Positions 11,310 through 23,929 of a stretch of 64,000 nt of DNA are shown piece after piece (within the stretch, counting starts at the first letter, position 1; each line of letters opens with the position of its first letter). This DNA is from Bactrocera neohumeralis. Its lineage: Eukaryota > Arthropoda > Insecta > Diptera > Tephritidae. Under the pieces are notes generated by a model. The model made no database searches. It saw nothing but the letters and a program-made list of their open reading frames with translations, and was not told the DNA's origin. The DNA lies in NCBI RefSeq assembly GCF_024586455.1, contig NW_026089624.1, forward strand, positions 15,033,341 to 15,097,340, written 5' to 3'. The position numbers were made by a program, and so were the translations under genes.

Positions 11310-13244
11310 CTTCTTGTCTTGCAGCAACTGTTAGTGCCAAAGACTGTAGTGTAGGGCGTTCTACCACCTTGAAAATATCATCGAGACTAGGAGGATCAAG
11401 TTGCTCGCTGCGTCGTTGTAGATTAACAAACTGTTCTATTTGCATATGACGCATACTTTTTACGTGTTGGATCATATTAAGCAACGTGAACGTGCTAAAA
11501 CCACACAATTGGCATGTTAAAGATTTTTGCATCGACTGGGGCGTGTCTTCCACTACAATGCTGCTGCTACGGTTGGTGGGACTTCCATCATTTTCATGAA
11601 CAGGCATAACACTGTGCGACTCACGAATATTTGGAACAATTTCAACTGCATCTTTAAGTGAATGAGTTTTTGAGTGTGGTGGCATTTGTTCGGTTTTGTT
11701 TCGCTCAAAATTTTGCTGTTCCATGATATGTAGTAAATGTTGGAAAATTATACGCATTGTATCATGACGCATATGTTGTGTGTGTAATGACAGCTTTTGG
11801 ATGGAATTTGTGTAGAAATCACAACAGTTACATTTAAGTTGTACTGTGTTGGAAGCTAGGTGTAAGTGTTTTAGCTTATATTCGTTTTGTGTACCGCCTT
11901 CATGTACATGATTTATATAGTTCAATTTTTGTAGATGTTTGTCTGTTTTGCTGTGCAGCTGAAAGTTTGCTTTTAAATTAGTCTTATAGTTGCACAATCG
12001 GCAAATGTAATTGTTGTTTAGAATCACCATCACTTCATTGCTATTAGTTACATTAGCTTTCTCAGTGCAACTGCTTTTGACCGTATTGGTTGGTGTTGAT
12101 TGCTGCTTCTTGCAGCTACGTGAGCGATCAATTAACAAATGTTGGTTTAGTTCGTCTAAAATGTTTGTGCCGTACACCCCGCATACTAAACAACTATAGA
12201 CGCTTTTTGGACATGGATCGGCATATATGGGTAGCTCCAACGATTCGTCGTTGCTGCAGCTACCACTAACGTTGGAAGAAAAATGTACATCGCTAGTGCT
12301 GAACGGATCCGCCGAAGGTAATAATGATGAACTATTGTTAGGTGAATAAGACTGCTGCAAGTGTTGACGTAATTGTTGGAGTTGCTGTTGCTGCTGGTGA
12401 ACTGTTGACTGCTGTTCTATTTGCATGGAACGCGGTGAGGAACATGGTGAAGTTTTTATCTGCATTTTGGCAACAGATTCATGTTGCTGCTGTTGTTGAC
12501 TAACAGAGTTGTGCTGCAGCAATTGTATCATGATCGCTTGATTATAAGCTAAATCAGCTAAAGCGATTTCTGGCAAAAAACTATTGGCCAATGCTGGTAA
12601 TTGTGATTGTGGCACCTGTGTTGCTGCAGCCAATTGTTGTTGCTGATGTGCGGCCATTACTTGCTGATGCTGCTGTAAAAAGCTGTAGGCTTGTATGTGC
12701 TTGATATTATTTTGCAGTGCGGCCAAATTATGCGTATGCTTTTCGCTGGTCATATGTATACGAAGATTACGTGCCACAGATGTTTCATAACTGCAAATGT
12801 CACAACGAAAGGACGGCTTATTTTTATTGAGCATGCTGCAATTAGTTCCAATGCCATCAACACTGGCGCGACCACCAGCGTTTATAGAAGGACCTCCACT
12901 ACTGATCATTGACGAACTGGCGACAAGCGTAGAATGCGGTTGTTGCGGCTGAGACTGCGGCAGTGCCTGCTGTTGCTGTTGTTGTTGAGCAGCAGCTGCA
13001 GCATTGTTGGACATCAACATTTTGGATGCAACATCCGCTTTTCCACAATTAGCAGCAGCGACGGCGGCTGCTAACATACTTTGTGAACTATTCAACTCCT
13101 GCATATTATTCAAATGCTTATCTGACTGCATATGAATAGAAAGATTGCCTTTTGTCGTTGTAGAGTAATTACAAATTTCACACCGATACGGTTTGTATCC
13201 ACAAGAATATGACTCGCCGCGTGCTAGACGAGGATGCTGTTGAC
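11310..13244 (-). CDS. zfh2: zfh2 internal exon: six C2H2 fingers and Gln/Ala tracts
   Basis: Third (3'-most) zfh2 exon in the window, 1935 nt. It opens with the 2nd and 3rd bases of a Gly codon after a TTTTCCACAG acceptor and reads QQHPRLARGESYSCGYKPYR. It closes with the first base of a codon at GAAG before GTAAGC. Six C2H2-like fingers occur in order: YRCEICNYSTTTKGNLSIH, FRCDICSYETSVARNLRIH, a degenerate YSCLVC finger, YICRLCNYKTNLKANFQLH, LKCNCCDFYTNSIQKLSLH and LTCQLCGFSTFTLLNMIQH. The first two are the deeply conserved ZFHX3/ZFHX4-type fingers. Between fingers are poly-Gln and AAAAAQQQQQQQ runs. The factor is nuclear and binds DNA; Drosophila zfh2 acts in the nervous system and in wing development (family knowledge). 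Homeodomains must lie in exons beyond position 1. Confidence 0.95.
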
Positions 13245-13599
13245 CTGTGGAAAAGAAAAAAGTCAGAAATGAGAAGCAAGTTTTTATTTCGTTTCGGAAA
13301 GAAGTATGATCTTTTGTCATGTTACTCATATATTCGGTAACAGCCATTTTATACATTTATACTTGTATTTGCATGCAAATAAATTTGCCGCTTAAACCAT
13401 TTTGCAATTTTAAAAATCAAGGCGTTTGTTCTCTCTGACTTTTTCTCATTTTGCTGATGAGATTGCAAAAAATGATAATCGTCTGGCTACCGAATCAGCC
13501 TAAAAGCTTCGCAGTTCAAAGTGAGGTTTTAAAATTAGGTATCAAGTCGCTTCTAAAGTTCGCAAAATGTGTTGACAGCTTTTATGACGAATACTTAAG

Positions 13600-15224
13600 C
13601 TCAAATTAAATTGAACCTCCATGGGCATTTTTTATGGTCAGTGGGGCTACGTAGGGCGTGACATTCGGCCATTATAACCTAACCTATGTTAAATCTATTA
13701 GTGAAAACATAACTATAATCTGCTGATTTCAATATTTTACTAAGAGAGAAACAAGTAAGAAAAGGTAAAGTTTGGGTGCAACCGAACCTTTGTATATTCT
13801 CAATTTTTGTTATAAAATGCGAGGGTATATTTTCCGGTGTTGGCAAAATTTTATCTTAAAACAAATTTTAAATAAATTAAATACTCGTCGAAAACGTGAA
13901 TTGATTATTGGAGTAGTATCCGATATCATATTAATAAAATACTTCTAGGTATATAACACAGCGCTATAAAATATAATGAAGTCCCAATATCTGGGGTATG
14001 ATGTTATTTTTCTTGCAGGTCTTGTCATGCAGAACGAGAATCAAATTTTGTAATTGCCAAAAGCCTCCGAAGTAAGGCTTAAAAAAATATTTTTTTGTAC
14101 TTTCGAGAACTATTAGCGTAATTATTATCAACTATTTTTAATTTAAGAACCGTTCAAAAACTTTTGAATAAATATGACGGCTTAATATTGTTGGTCAGAA
14201 CAATGTGAAACTGACGATGTTGACCTAAACAAGAAACAATTAAAAAAGCATATTTGATATATGTATATATGTTTTCCTTTATTATAATTAATAAATTAGT
14301 TTCGTTCCAAATGTTTGCAAAAATTTCGAATATGAAAAAAGTTGAATAACTTAGTCAATTTTTTACCGATTATTGAAAATAAACATTCGTAAAACTCTAT
14401 ATTAAACTCACTTTTTGAATCAAATTCGTATAAAATAGTGTGTGAAAATATCCCCAAAAAGAGGATCAAAAGGGTAACAAAATTTACCTTTGTTGCGCAA
14501 AACCAAATAAATCTCTTAAAATTTACTAAGATATTTTTATATCATTAGATAGATCCGAGTTCTTTCTTTCTTAAGCCGTTCCTAAATAATTAACGATCGG
14601 TTGAAAATTACGAAAAATCGGTGGTTTGAAATTGGAGCCCCACTCTACTCGACAAGACCTACAAGAAAATAGCTTCACTTCCTAGGTATTTTGGAATGTC
14701 AGAATATGCAAATACTCCGTTTCAATCTAACATATGCAAGTTCTATATTTATCATATTATGCTGTATATATACCGATATCCATTACTTATACTAAACAGA
14801 ATCAAATGACTAAGATTCGACGTATTTGGGTGTATGAGGGAAAAGCCAACCGGAGGTGTGGTTATCATTATGGTAGGGATATGATGTTTAGGTCAAGTCT
14901 AGATCGATTTCACTCAAACCACATTTTGTTAAAGCAAATACGTTTCATTTCATAAAAAATTATGTACTGTATATTTGAAAATGCTGAGATCGTCCTTTTT
15001 TCCTTTTATTTTCAGTGGGATATACATATTATCCAATAAGAGTAAACGTCATAAAGATGAACGTTAGAAGGAAGCAGCCGAAATGCTTCTGGATTGTAAT
15101 TACATATTTATTTATTTAATTTGTGAAAGGGTACAAACTATTCTAAATGATGGACAATGGTGTATCGCAGCCCAAACATATAAGTTTCCTATGTTTTTAA
15201 TACTCAAGCGTGTACATTGTTCAC
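13600..15224. repeat. repeat debris: LINE tail and an R1-related repeat
   Basis: At 13615-13690 a short block ends in TTATAACCTAACCTA, like the 3' tail of a LINE. At about 13755-13830, AAACAAGTAAG, then TTTGGGTGCAACCGAACC, is a diverged version of the R1 left end. The remainder to 15224 is AT-rich, with no gene recognised. Confidence 0.45.
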
Positions 15225-15289
15225 ATGTTGCTATAGGGTATAATAGTTTTGTTCACCTCACGGTTTTATCTATCACTTAGAAATTTTTT
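15225..15289 (-). repeat. short R1 end fragment
   Basis: AGTTTTGTTCACCTCACGG and the following bases match the R1 right end in reverse orientation. Only about 65 bp are present, next to LINE sequence. Confidence 0.5.
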
Positions 15290-16110
15290 CCCAGGCAATC
15301 TTGGAGCCCAGACTACATTCTCCGAAAGCTGGATTTCAATAGACACTTCCAGGTGAGGACACCATTCTCCGCTGATCTAGGCATAAATATCTCTCTCTAT
15401 ACGTCTACCGAACTCGGCTAGCATCTTCCCAGCAGAAATACTGGGCATAGAAAAAGCCTGCAAATGACAAATTCCAGTATAGTCCACAGCTGCAAGAAAG
15501 CACTAAGCTGGATGAAAGACAAGCTCCAACTAGACTTGATCTGAATTCCCGGTCACAGGAACATTTTCGATAACGACAAAGCAGACGAGTTGGCAAAGGC
15601 AGGGGCTTTCCTTAACGAATCTGAGGCGGAGCTAATACCAAGCCCGCTTCGATCGATCGAAAGAGAGATCAATAGACAATTTCAACAAATTGCAAACAAC
15701 AGTTGGAAAAACTTTATGAAATGCATCATAACTAAACAATTATGACCAACTTATGACAGGAAAAGAACCAACGACTTATTAAATAGCTCAAGGAAAAGTA
15801 TCTACAGAGTAACAGCTACCACAACAGGGCACTGGCCATTTGGGGAACATGCGTCCAAACTGGGTATGCCCTACAACGACATCTACCGAGGCTGCGGAAT
15901 AGCAGGGAACAAGGAAATAATTTTCCACTTTCTCTGTGAATGCCCAGCCCTAGCACAGATCCGACACAAAACACTTGGAATCCATCAAGCACCAAACCTT
16001 GAATGGATTTCTACTATATGCATATCAGACATAAGTAGCTTCATTGAAACCTCAAAATGGTTTAAGAGAGAAGGTGAATCAAAATAGCAGATACAGAAGG
16101 TTCTACGAAT
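15290..16110 (+). pseudogene. LINE ORF2 3' part: RNase H and Cys-rich tail
   Basis: Broken plus-strand reading: CRKALSWMKDKLQLDL, then the RNase H block IPGHRNIFDNDKADELAKAG, a linker (LINRQFQQIANNSWKNFM), then TTTGHWPFGEHASKLGMPYN and a Cys/His tail CGIAGNKEIIFHFLCECPAL. RNase H followed by a TGHW..G.HA..LG block and a C..H..C tail is the end of RNase H-bearing non-LTR elements (I/Loner-like groups; exact clade not certain). Stops break the frame and the reverse transcriptase is absent. The sequence to about 16500 is probably its 3' UTR. Confidence 0.7.
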
Positions 16111-16543
16111 AGTGTATCAAAATGGCACATCAAGTGCTAATTGAGCCCGATAGTCAACAGGGCTGCACTCCTACCCACCTACCGACCTGGAGCCCAGTGG
16201 AGAGATTAAAGTGTGATAGAAATAAATTCAATAATTTTGCAACTTGTTTCTACACTGAAGTGCATTTCACGGACATTGCCTGGAAGTGGAAGTACAGTGA
16301 GGTGATCGAGTGGATAGGCTGTTGCACCTGTTAAAAGTTTCTCAGGAGATGTAAGGCAACCTATTACCACTTTTTCTTATTGGACTTTGACCAGGAAAAG
16401 GGAATCTGGAAAAGCTTTATTGTTATCCAATAAAACAACCAAATTGTGTTTTCGTTGTTTATACGTATGGTTAAGCTGTATTATATTGGCCTAAAAGTAA
16501 ACGATTCATCTGATAGTTACCACATAGTTAATTTTACTAACTA

Positions 16544-17100
16544 TTGGCGCATTATGAAAAATGCCTGAACGCCTCCACCTGGAGGTGGCCAACTATTCGA
16601 AAACCCAGAAACTACGCAAATAAATTTACTCATTATGAAGTAATTATAAACCAACAATTAAGGCAGTTGGAAGCAAAAGAACAATTATGCGCCGAATTAG
16701 ATATAACTTTGTTCAAAACCGAAAAGCTTTTAAGTTATGCTTTCAATACAAAAAATTTTAATCCTACAAATAAGGAAATAAATGCTGAAATTTATGCAAC
16801 AGATAAGGAAGAGCTTGCCCGCGAAACAGATTGGAACTTGAAAGGCCCAGTGGAAAAAAGAAAGCTGAACTTCTCAGCTTGTGGTTCCAGCTACTCCAAA
16901 AACCATACAAAAAAAGCCGCAACAAATCAAAAAGAAAAGAAAATCTCACGACCTCCGCCAATAATAATATCGAGTGACTGTAATTACCAAAAAATGTATA
17001 ATATTACGAATAATGAGGCAAAAATAAATAAAATATATATAAAAACAATACATCCGACTCTGATGATTATAGAAAGTAGACCAAAAACGATTTATAACAA
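16544..17100 (+). pseudogene. Jockey-type LINE ORF1 fragment
   Basis: A 186-residue frame rich in Lys/Asn. It ends with KKISRPPPIIISSDCNYQKM, resembling the KPPPI..... segment preceding the RNA-binding knuckles of Jockey ORF1 (gag-like) proteins. The CCHC knuckles are missing because an R1 repeat begins at about 17101. A Jockey reverse transcriptase resumes past that repeat at about 18185, same strand, so both may be remains of one element. The upstream start (first Met, 16544) is arbitrary. Confidence rests on the PPPI segment and context only. Confidence 0.5.
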
Positions 17101-18172
17101 GTAAGGAAGGGCTAAGTTCGGGTGTCACCGAACATTTTATACTCTCGCATGATAAAGTGATAATCGAGATTTCATTATTCGACATTTACATATTTTTTTA
17201 TTTTGCTGTAAAATTAATTAGATTAGATCAATTTGTGTACTTTGAGTATTGAATTGTATTTTCATTTCCTAATGTATATATTATACAGAGAAGGCATCAG
17301 ATAGAATTCAAAATAGCGTTATATTGGGAGAAGGAGTGGTTCTGAACCGATTTCACTCCATATTTCGTACATGTCATCAGAGTGTTAGAAAATATTATAT
17401 ACCGAAATCGGTGGAGTAGTTCCTGAGATATGGTTTTTGGTCCATAAGTGGGCGACGCCACGCCCATTTCCGATTTTTAAAACAAGTCTGGGTGCAGCTT
17501 CCTTCTGCAGTTCGTTCCGTAAAATTTAGGGTTTCTGACGTTTTTTGTTAGTCGGTCAACGCACTTTTAGTGATTTTCAACATAACCTTTGTATGGGAGG
17601 TGGGCGTGGTTATTATCCGATCTCTTCCATTTTTGAACTGTATATGGAAATGCCTGAAAGAAACGACTCTATAGAGTTTGGTTGACACAGCTATAATAGT
17701 TTCCGAGATATGTACAAAAAACATAGTAGGGGGCGGGGCCACGCCCACTTTTCCAAAAAAATTACGTCAAAATATGCCCCTACCTAATGCCATCCTTTGT
17801 GCCAAATTTCACTTTAATATTTTTATTTATGGCTTAGTTATGACACTTTATAGGTTTTCAGTTTCCGCCATTTTGTGGCCGTGGCAGTGAGCCGATTTTG
17901 CCCATCTTCGAACTTAACCTTCTTATGGACCCTAGAAATACATGCACCATCATGATATCTCAATTTTTACTCAAGTTACAGCTTGCACGGACGGACGGAC
18001 AGACGGACGGACAGACAGACATCCGGATTTCAACTCTACTCGTCACCCTGATCACTTTGGTATATACATATAACCCTATATCTGACTCTTTTAGTTTTAG
18101 GACTTACAAACAACCGTTATGTGAACAAAACTATAATACTCTCCTTAGCAACTTTGTTGCGAGAGTATAAAA
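17101..18172 (+). repeat. R1 dispersed repeat, 1.07 kb copy
   Basis: Left end AAGTAAGGAAGGGCTAAGTT, then GGTGTCACC and TTTTATACTCTCGCA. The right end reads CTCCTTAGCAACTTTGTTGC, then GAGAGTATAAAA, so TTTTATACTCTCGCA occurs near both ends in inverted orientation. The interior holds GTGGGCGTGG words and a CGGACGGACAGA array (17985-18025). Copies at 43071-44141 (reverse) and 63207-end match over most of the length. Compared with those, 17190-17290 has a replaced segment. Open frames inside are not credible genes. Confidence 0.8.
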
Positions 18173-18184
18173 AGCAAATGTTTG

Positions 18185-19240
18185 TTCATTACTTCGTATC
18201 GGCATAGTATATCTCTCCAGCAAATACTTTCATAACTTTTGGAAAAACTGCTTGCTATGCGTCTTAACAACATAATTGAAGAAAGGAAGCTGATACTGGT
18301 GCATCAGTTTGGCTTTCGAAAAAATCACTGCGCCATTGACCAAGTGCATAGTATAACTTGAGTCATTGAAAAATGCCTTTGAAGAAAAAAGTTTGCTGGG
18401 CCGTCGACGTTTCTAAAGTCTTTGAGAAAGTTTGCCATGGCGGGCTCCTAAGCAAAATTTAGATGCTTTTATCAAAAGAATATTACAATATTTTAAAATC
18501 TTACCTTCGAACCGCTTTTTTCGAATTAAACATGTAAATATGTATGATTTAAAGGAAATAAAAGCGGGTATTCCTCATGGCAGTGTGTTAGGACCCATCC
18601 ATAACCTACTTTTTACATGCGATCTACCACACGATGACAATTGTATTACAGAAACATTTGCAGATGATATTGCGGTTTTGTCTGTCGGCAAAACACAAAT
18701 TGCATCAGTTGCAACATTGCAAGAACATTTAAACAAAATGGACAGCTAAATGGCGAAAAAATTAAACAAAATGGTGTGCAAATACCATATCACAATACTG
18801 CGAAATACCTAGGCATCATCCTGGACACAAAACTTTGATGGAGTGCAGATGTCAAAAAGAAAAAAGAAGAATTAGAAATAAAATTCAGAAACATGTATTG
18901 GCTATTGGGTAGAAACTCTGCACTATCCACATATAACAAAACTCTTGTTTGCAAACGAGTGTTCAACCTGTTGCCGCATCAATCAACAAATATACAAATT
19001 TTCATATGGAAAGATTTTCTGACCATGTTCTCTCTCTTGTCGCTCAAAGTAAATGGAAAGAAAAGCTTAAGCGCAAAAAACCGTATCACCTTATACATAC
19101 AACAACCAGACTCTGCAATTTTTACGCAGAGCACCATTAATTATTTTGTATTATACAATAAGCAAAACTAATTTTTCGTTAGTTTATTTTATTTTAACTA
19201 TTTACAATGGCAATGAAATAAAAGAAAAAAAACCTGAAAC
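18185..19240 (+). pseudogene. Jockey-clade LINE reverse transcriptase fragment
   Basis: Plus-strand reading in several frames: SKLLEKLLAMRLNNIIEERK, then HQFGFRKNHCAIDQVH (RT block 2-3), IKAGIPHGSVLGPIHNLLFT (RT block 4-5) and FADDIAVLS, the catalytic YADD/FADD box, then KYLGIILDTKL. All are typical of Jockey non-LTR reverse transcriptases. Stops and frame changes occur throughout and the fingers are incomplete. An A-rich end near 19215-19235 (AAATAAAAGAAAAAAAACC) is consistent with a poly(A) 3' end. Confidence 0.8.
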
Positions 19241-19254
19241 TAATCAAGTTATAT

Positions 19255-19835
19255 ATAAGGATATATATCTATAAATGATCAGGATGACGGAACGAGTTAA
19301 AATCCGGATGTCTGTCTGTCTATCTGTCCGTCCGTGCAAGTTGTAACTTGAGTAAAAATTAAAATATCTTGATGAAAAAAAATTGGCGTGGGCCTAAAAA
19401 CTTTGTTGTATATACTTTCCAAATCAATAAAGCTATATCATCAATATTTACGCAAAATTAAATTTTGTCAACCCTCCTGTGCGATAGTGTGAAAAGAGCG
19501 AAATTGGATGATAATCTTTTGTTAAAAATTACTAAGATTTATCGTACATCTGTAAATGAATGAGCCAGAGACATAAAATGTGTTGTGACATCGCCTACAT
19601 TTAGGTGAAAATCCATGTCTCGGAATCTATTCAAGCGATATCAACCATATTCGGTATAACCACGCCTACTTTCTATATCGCTCAATTTTAAATTCCATAT
19701 GATTCTTTTACATTCCAGAACACAAATCAAGCACTAATTTATATATCGAGAAAAAACAGTTGAACATTTTTGAGGTAAAATTGTGAAAATCAGGCCGTAA
19801 GTATTCAATATCCAACCTATCGAATATATGAACCC
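19255..19835 (-). repeat. R1-like/R2-like repeat, diverged
   Basis: AATGATCAGGATGACGGAAC, a CTGTCTGTCTATCTGTCCGTCC array and TAACTTGAGTAAAAATT match the interior of R1. The block 19685-19760 (GATTCTTTTACATTCCAG) matches 34495-34530. No gene. Confidence 0.6.
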
Positions 19836-19839
19836 CAGA

Positions 19840-22800
19840 GTTCATGGAGGATGGAGTCATGTGTAGAAGTTCACGCATGTGAGGAAAGTTCTCTGATTGC
19901 CATGCACTTGGGAGTGGCCAGAAACGAATCTTTTAAATATGGCTGAAGCAGCTCATGACTTCCGGTCTTTGACCAAGTATCCTTTGGGTAGCCAAAGAAC
20001 ATCCGTTTAAAGGCGAGCGGAAGATAGAAGCGAAATATCCCCTCCACAGGGTTGTACGCTGAGTTTGGGAAAAATGAAAAACAGCCTCGGATGAGAGAAC
20101 CCAGAATGTCCGGTCTCTTAATTGGGAAGATGCCGCTGCCCAGGTGGTTGATGTCCACGTTAAAGTGAAGGCTGACATCCCCGACGTCCAATAAGTATAA
20201 TATAAAATATATTTTGAGCTGCACCGAAATGTGTACTTTTTGCTTATACTCTTAAAACTAAATTATTACTTTTATTTATACTAACTATTATGTTAACTAA
20301 TTACTAGTTGATAGTTTCTTTAGATACAGATTATATTATTTGTTTACATATATATTGTTTGCTTAGATACATTTGCTTTGCTTTAAGATAAGGTTGTTGT
20401 GGTATTCAAAATCAATGTTTTTCTGATACTTGTTTGTTTAGGATTGTTTGTTGCAGTGATAGTGCATTTCAATTGTTCCAACTCAAGGTTGTGTTGATGC
20501 ATTCTGCTACTGAAACAAGAAGTTGATGTTGTTACTATTATAAGGAATACGTTCCTCAACTAGCGCAAATTCGGTGTGGGATTCATGGAGGAGAGAGACT
20601 TCGTCATCGAGTACTGTCACTTACCCGGTGGATGAAAGTCTAGCCACAATCCGTATCAAAGTGAAGTTCTTCAACATATCGCTGATTTGCGCCCACGCCC
20701 CGACGGAAGAGAAGGACGATGTGGCCAAAGATGCCTTCTATGAACGCTTGGAGCGCACCTATGAGAGTTGCCCCCACTATGGGCCCGAAATATGGTTATC
20801 TGCAGTACTAAATTCCAGCATAGAAAAATTCATCAACCTACCTAGCTGTCCCCGGGTCGAAAACCCGCCAACCAGATTCTTCATGTTATGTCAGACTAAA
20901 CACATGTCTCCATTATTTTAAATGTGCGTACGCTCAGAGGTCCTAACATGGACTCGGACCAATATCTTGTTGCAGCCACGATACGCACTCATCCCCGTGC
21001 AGCAAAAAGTGCACGTGAACAAACACAAGGTGGGTTTGACGTCGAGAAGCTGCAATCACAACAGATAGCCGATAGCTTTTCTACTCGACTTGCATTCCTG
21101 CTCTCTGAGAGCACTCATCAACAACTCGTTATAAGGGAACCGTTGGACGGCATTTCAAGCACTTTACGTACATCTGCAAACGAAACTATTGTTTTTCGGA
21201 AAAGGCAAATGAACAGTTGGTAAGACGAGGAGTGCCGTATAGCAGCGGAAAGAAAATAGGCTGTCTACCTCGCAACGTTACGAGCGACTACAACACGTGC
21301 GGGATGGGATCCATACCGAGAGCTGAAGAGGGAAGCGCAACGCCTTCGCAGACGAAAAAAGAGTGAGGCCGTAATGAGCGAGAATGAAGAGCTCGACAAG
21401 CTGGCCGACAGGGGTAATGCTCGAAGATTCTACGAAAAAATACCGCGGCTAACTGAAGGTTTCAAGACCGGAGCAAACTCTTGTAGAACCCCCAGTAGTG
21501 ATTTAGTAACCGATGCCCAGAGCTTACTAAAACTATTTAGGAAACATTCTCCAACCTGCTAAATGGCATTGAAAGTATAACGCCAGGAGAAGGCGAAACC
21601 GTTCCCCCATTGGTGACGATGAAGCAGACGTTGCATTGCTCGACCATGAGGAAGTTCGAATAGCAATTACCTGTCTGAAGAACAACAAAGCAGCGGGGGC
21701 TGAAGGATTGCCGGCCGAGCATTCAAACACGGCGGCGAAGAACTGATAAGGAGCATGCATCAGCTTCTCAGTGTGGCCTTAGACCTGCCAAATAAACAAC
21801 TGACCAGATATGCTCCATGAGCCAAATCTTGGAAAAGACCCGTGAAAAGAGAATCGACACACACCACCTCTTCGTCGATTCCAAAGCTGCCTTTGACAGC
21901 ACGAAAAGGAGCTGCATTTATGCCGCGATATCTGAATTTGATATCCCCGCAAAACTAATAAGGCTATGTAAAATGACTTTGAGCAACACCAAAAGCTCCT
22001 TCAGGATCGGGAAGGGCCTCTCCGCTTGTCCAAATAGATAGTTGTGGCAATTTTCTAAATGCAGACGTCGATACAAAATATATGCATTTGTCGCAGCCAT
22101 ATCTAAGAAGCCATTCGATGCCAAACAAGGTTTGAGACAAGGCGATTCTCTTTCATGTGAGAAAATAATTCGAGCTGCAGAACTTAACCGAAAAGGTACA
22201 ATCTTCTATAAGAGTGTACAGCTGCTGGCGTATGCTAATGACTGACATAATTGGCCTTAACAATCGCGCTGTTAGTTCTGCTTTCTCCATAATGGATAAG
22301 GCAGCGGAGCAAATGGGTCTGGTGGTAAACAAAGGCAAGACGAAATATCTTATGTCATCAAACAAACAGTCGTCGCACTCGCGACTTGGCACTCACGTCA
22401 CTGTTGACAGTCATAACTTCGAAGTTGTAGATAATTTTGTCTATTTAGGAACCAGCATCAACCCCAACAACAATGTCAGCCTCAAAATTCAACGTAGGAT
22501 ATCTCTTGCCAACAGGTGCTATTTCAGACTAAGTAGGCAATTAGGAAGTAAAGTCCTCTCTCGACGAACAAAAATAAAACTCTATAAGTCACTCATCATT
22601 CCCATCCTGCTATATGGTGCAGAGGCGTTGACGATGACAACATCTGATGAGTCAACGTTGCGAGTTTTCGAGAGAAAAGTTCTGCGAAAGATTTGCTGTC
22701 CTTTGCGCGTTGGACACGGCGAATATCTCATTCGATGAAACGATGAGCTGAATGAGATATATGATGACATTGACATTGATCAGCGAATTAAAAGACAGCG

Positions 22801-22855
22801 GCTACGCTGGTTAGGTCATGTTGTTCACGCCAGTAAAAGAAGGAAGAAGAGTTGC
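19840..22855 (+). mobile_element. RTE-type LINE copy A, decayed
   Basis: Longest RTE copy here. The leader (19840-20205) matches 56526-56640 in copy D, followed by about 340 bp of AT-rich sequence not seen in copy D. The AP-endonuclease region starts at about 20575, with ATIRIKVKFFNISLICAHAP and EKDDVAKDAFYERLE. The RT parts follow from about 21370: LRLTEGF-like linker, LPAE-like thumb, HHLFVDSKAAFDST, then KYLMSSNKQ, YLGTSI and YGAEALTMTT. The C-terminal FERKVLRKI and HGEY...W/RWLGHV blocks end near 22850. Many stops, frameshifts and deletions; the YADD box is damaged (LAYANDxHN). Family attribution rests on the endonuclease, the HKKGDP/LNIAYKVLSS block of the sister copies and the RLRWLGHV tail. 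Confidence 0.8.
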
Positions 22856-23929
22856 TTTAGGGTATCATATTGCTTGAAAGATGAAACACTTTGGCGTTAA
22901 AGAATTCCTCATAGGTCTCCATCACAATACTATTTTCAGAGATTGAAATAACGCCTTTATCGCTTTGATCCATGTACATTGCATAGGAAAATTCATTCAT
23001 CAGCGAATTACTATCAGTTCGTTTTCCAACAAATCAGTGTCAATTTAATCATTCATTTTGCCTCGTACAAAGCATATTTTGGACTTTCCCTTTGCTGATA
23101 ATTCTGCCCATACCATGTGTGATCCGCTCCTAAAAAATGCGCGAACGAATGTTTACACGTAGTATAGGCGCCTCAGGAAGGTGAACGTACTGCTAAAATT
23201 AATCTGCGAGATACCGCGGAAAGCGTATAGGTCCGTATCCAGCTCTCAAGTAATTGCTCAAAAAAAAAAATACATTATTTCTTCAAGTAATTTTGACAGC
23301 TGGTTACGCATTGTGAATGATCGACATTAGAAGAACAAGAGAGAATAAACAAAGAAAATAAGCTTTATTCGTAATATGTATGTATATACATATGTGTGTA
23401 GTAACATAAATATTTTCCTTAAGATTTAAGGAATGTTGTTGATGATTGTTAAGTTTTATACAACATTTCAAAATAAAATATACCTCATAATAATGATTTT
23501 AACTAATTTAGGATGAATTTAACGACTACTTTGAATTTCCTTCAAGAAACAATTGTTGATTTCATGTTTCTTTGCAAAACCAGGTTTGCCATATTCGCAT
23601 TTTATTGAGAAAATGTTTTAAAAATTAGTACTAGATTTCTTTAGAGCTGCATACTAGCAAAAGAAAATTTACCGCAGGAAATTTTCTTGACCATTTCATA
23701 AGCGTTTTTTTATATGAAGTGTTTACATTTCTTGAGAGCTGGATACTAAGCTTATGTGTGGACAATAGCTGATTGGTGCCATATTCACCGCTGCTTTGGA
23801 AAATTTTTGACAGTCATATAAATATGCAATTTTGCAGCTCGTTCTAGGTTATCAAATATATACATATGTAAATATGTAAATAAATATGGCCACACTAGGC
23901 AATTTTCACCGTGAGACAGGAGAGCAACG
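22856..23929. other. no recognised gene
   Basis: About 1.1 kb without a recognisable coding signature. Between 22870 and 23230 the base composition is less AT-rich than its surroundings, which may be residue of a coding element; I could not identify it. From 23240 on it is AT-rich. Confidence 0.35.

Noticed and set aside
12011..12912. Plus-strand frames opposite the zfh2 finger exon
   Set aside because: Antisense shadow of conserved coding sequence; no signature of its own.
17985..18025. Tetranucleotide run as a candidate satellite or CRISPR array
   Set aside because: A short array inside an R1 unit; no spacers and no extended tandem structure.
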